NCBI GenBank assembly: GCA_937875395.1
Contig: CALNCU010000313.1
Location: 1 to 6,738 of the forward strand
Direction: 5' to 3'
DNA: 6,738 nucleotides
From: an uncultured Armatimonadota bacterium
Lineage (GTDB): Bacteria > Armatimonadota > UBA5829 > DTJY01
This document shows positions 5,619 to 6,738 of the stretch, piece after piece. The translations under genes were made by a program, and so were the position numbers. The notes under the pieces are model-generated. The model saw only the letters and a program-made list of their open reading frames with translations. It was not told the origin of the DNA and searched no databases. Position 1 is the first letter of the stretch, and every line of letters begins with the position of its first letter.

Positions 5619-6704
5619 ATGAAGCCCTTTTCACTCTTAATAAAACCCGCATCCGCCGATTGCAACCTTAGATGCGCGTACTGCTTCTATCTGGAAAAGA
5701 GCGGATTGTACCCCTACGCCCGCCGGCACAGAATGCCTGATGATGTGCTCGACCGGTTGATACGCGGCTACATGTCCACGAACCAGCCTGTATATTCCTT
5801 TGTCTGGCAGGGAGGGGAACCGGCGCTCATGGGCCTCGGTTTCTTCCGCAAAGTGACGGAACTCCAGCAGCAATACGGCAGGAGCGGCGCCGTAGTCTCC
5901 AATGGTCTGCAGACGAACGCCACCCTGATTGATGATGAACTCGCCGCACATCTCGCCAGGTACAGGTTCCTGGTGGGAGTCAGCCTGGACGGTCCTGCCG
6001 ATATCCACGATTTCTACCGCAGGCGATCAAGCGGCGAGGGTACTCACGCAGACGTGCTAACCGGGATCGAGTGCCTGAGACGGAACCGCGTAGAGTTCAA
6101 CGCGCTGACGCTGGTAACCTCTGCGAATGCCTGCCGGGGTGGAGAAGTGTACCGTTATCTGCGTGATACGGGGTGCTGCCACCACCAGTACATACCGTGC
6201 GTAGAGTTTGACGCCGGTGGAAAGCCGCAGCCCTGGAGCATCACCGGCAAAGAGTGGGGCGGCTTCCTCTGCCGGGTTTTTGATGAATGGCATGCGCATG
6301 ATACAAGGAGAGTATCCGTCCGCCTCTTTGACTCAATACTTGCATACATGGTGGACGGCACCCGTAACATCTGCCAGATCAGCCAAAACTGCTGCCAGTA
6401 CTTTCTTGTAGAGTACAATGGCGATGTTTACCCCTGCGACTTCTTTGCCGACCCTGATCTGAGGCTGGGCAATATCTCATCCGACAACTGGGCGGAGCTT
6501 CAGGAATCGGAGAAATACCGGGCGTTCGGAGAGTTGAAATCGTCATGGGATGAACAATGCCTGGATTGTGAATACATGGAATACTGCATGGGCGACTGTT
6601 TAAAGCATAGAACACATGAGGGCGTCTCTCCAAGCCACCTGTGCGATGGGTGGAAGACCTTCTTTGCGCATTCCCTTCCGGCGTTCAGGGAAATCGCACG
6701 CCGG
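5619..6704 (+). CDS. Anaerobic sulfatase-maturating enzyme-type radical SAM/SPASM protein, 3' truncated
   Basis: Members of this family convert a Cys or Ser of sulfatases to formylglycine under anaerobic conditions, using SAM and three [4Fe-4S] clusters. Cys15, Cys19 and Cys22 (CNLRCAYC) bind the radical SAM cluster. WQGGEPALMGL (63-73), SNGLQTNATLID (94-105) and GVSLDGPADIHDFYRR (120-135) are family hallmarks. The SPASM part has Cys252, Cys258, Cys273 and Cys327 plus Cys314, Cys317, Cys323 and Cys342, matching in order and spacing the eight auxiliary-cluster Cys of the C. perfringens enzyme. Asp274 in YPCD matches its catalytic Asp. The ATG is preceded by a weak GAAG (5607-5610), and the frame is closed upstream by a TAA at 5580. 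Genuine sequence gives 362 codons against ~370-410 for the family, so only the extreme C-terminus is missing. From 6705 the frame reads RSEEHTSELQS, which is translated adapter. No sulfatase is seen in the window. Another peptide-modifying SPASM enzyme is a less likely alternative. Confidence 0.92.
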
Positions 6705-6738
6705 AGATCGGAAGAGCACACGTCTGAACTCCAGTCAC
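6705..6738. other. Illumina TruSeq adapter sequence (assembly artefact)
   Basis: The last 34 bases begin AGATCGGAAGAGCACACGTC and continue through GAACTCCAGTCAC. They match the standard TruSeq read-1 3' adapter up to the point where the index would begin. This is not genomic DNA. It shows that the contig ends in untrimmed read-through, and the adjoining gene's true C-terminus is unknown. Confidence 0.98.

Noticed and set aside
1..6738. CRISPR array, tRNA/rRNA genes, phage defence or toxin-antitoxin genes
   Set aside because: I saw no regularly spaced repeats, no cloverleaf-like or rRNA sequence, and no open frame with such domains.

Overview
This 6.7 kb window looks like the end of a metagenomic or draft contig from an anaerobic, glycan-degrading bacterium of intermediate GC content. 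The taxon cannot be fixed from the sequence. Anaerobic life is suggested by a radical-SAM sulfatase-maturase-type gene. A polysaccharide-degrading lifestyle is suggested by clustered GH42, GH130 and SGNH-hydrolase genes. I would consider groups such as Lentisphaerota, Planctomycetota or similar lineages, but this is only a guess.

Layout, left to right. (1) 1-147: the 5' end of an IS3-family insertion sequence, with the start of its orfA on the minus strand and its terminal inverted repeat. It abuts (2) 148-253, the last ~35 codons of an SGNH hydrolase that the insertion appears to have cut. (3) 295-945: an intact SGNH/GDSL hydrolase, a second copy of the same type. (4) about 978-1874: a GH130 mannoside phosphorylase/mannosidase. 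(5) 1917-3996: a GH42 beta-galactosidase split by one frameshift near 3045-3055. (6) 4098-4966: a Gfo/Idh/MocA oxidoreductase split by a frameshift near 4555, apparently with a small internal deletion. (7) about 4970-5366: the C-terminal remnant of a large serine recombinase, itself frameshifted. (8) 5367-5618: a non-coding or unrecognised stretch with a candidate promoter. (9) 5619-6704: an anaerobic sulfatase-maturase-type radical SAM/SPASM protein, cut off at the 3' end. (10) 6705-6738: an exact Illumina TruSeq adapter sequence, which is an artefact and not genome.

How the genes fit together: items 2 to 6 all lie on the plus strand. Gaps are about 30-45 bases, except for 101 bases before the oxidoreductase, so this reads as one catabolic operon. 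A plausible job is removal of ester groups (SGNH), release of beta-galactosyl units (GH42), phosphorolysis or hydrolysis of beta-mannosides (GH130) and sugar oxidation/reduction (Gfo/Idh/MocA). The substrate is inference. The locus shows several independent lesions (IS insertion, two broken enzymes, a broken recombinase). It is therefore either decaying, or partly damaged by assembly error, a concern that the adapter at the end makes more real.

I did not find a convincing undescribed system. The most useful observations are the adapter-derived false C-terminus, the IS-interrupted hydrolase, and the three reading-frame breaks whose halves can be rejoined by homology.
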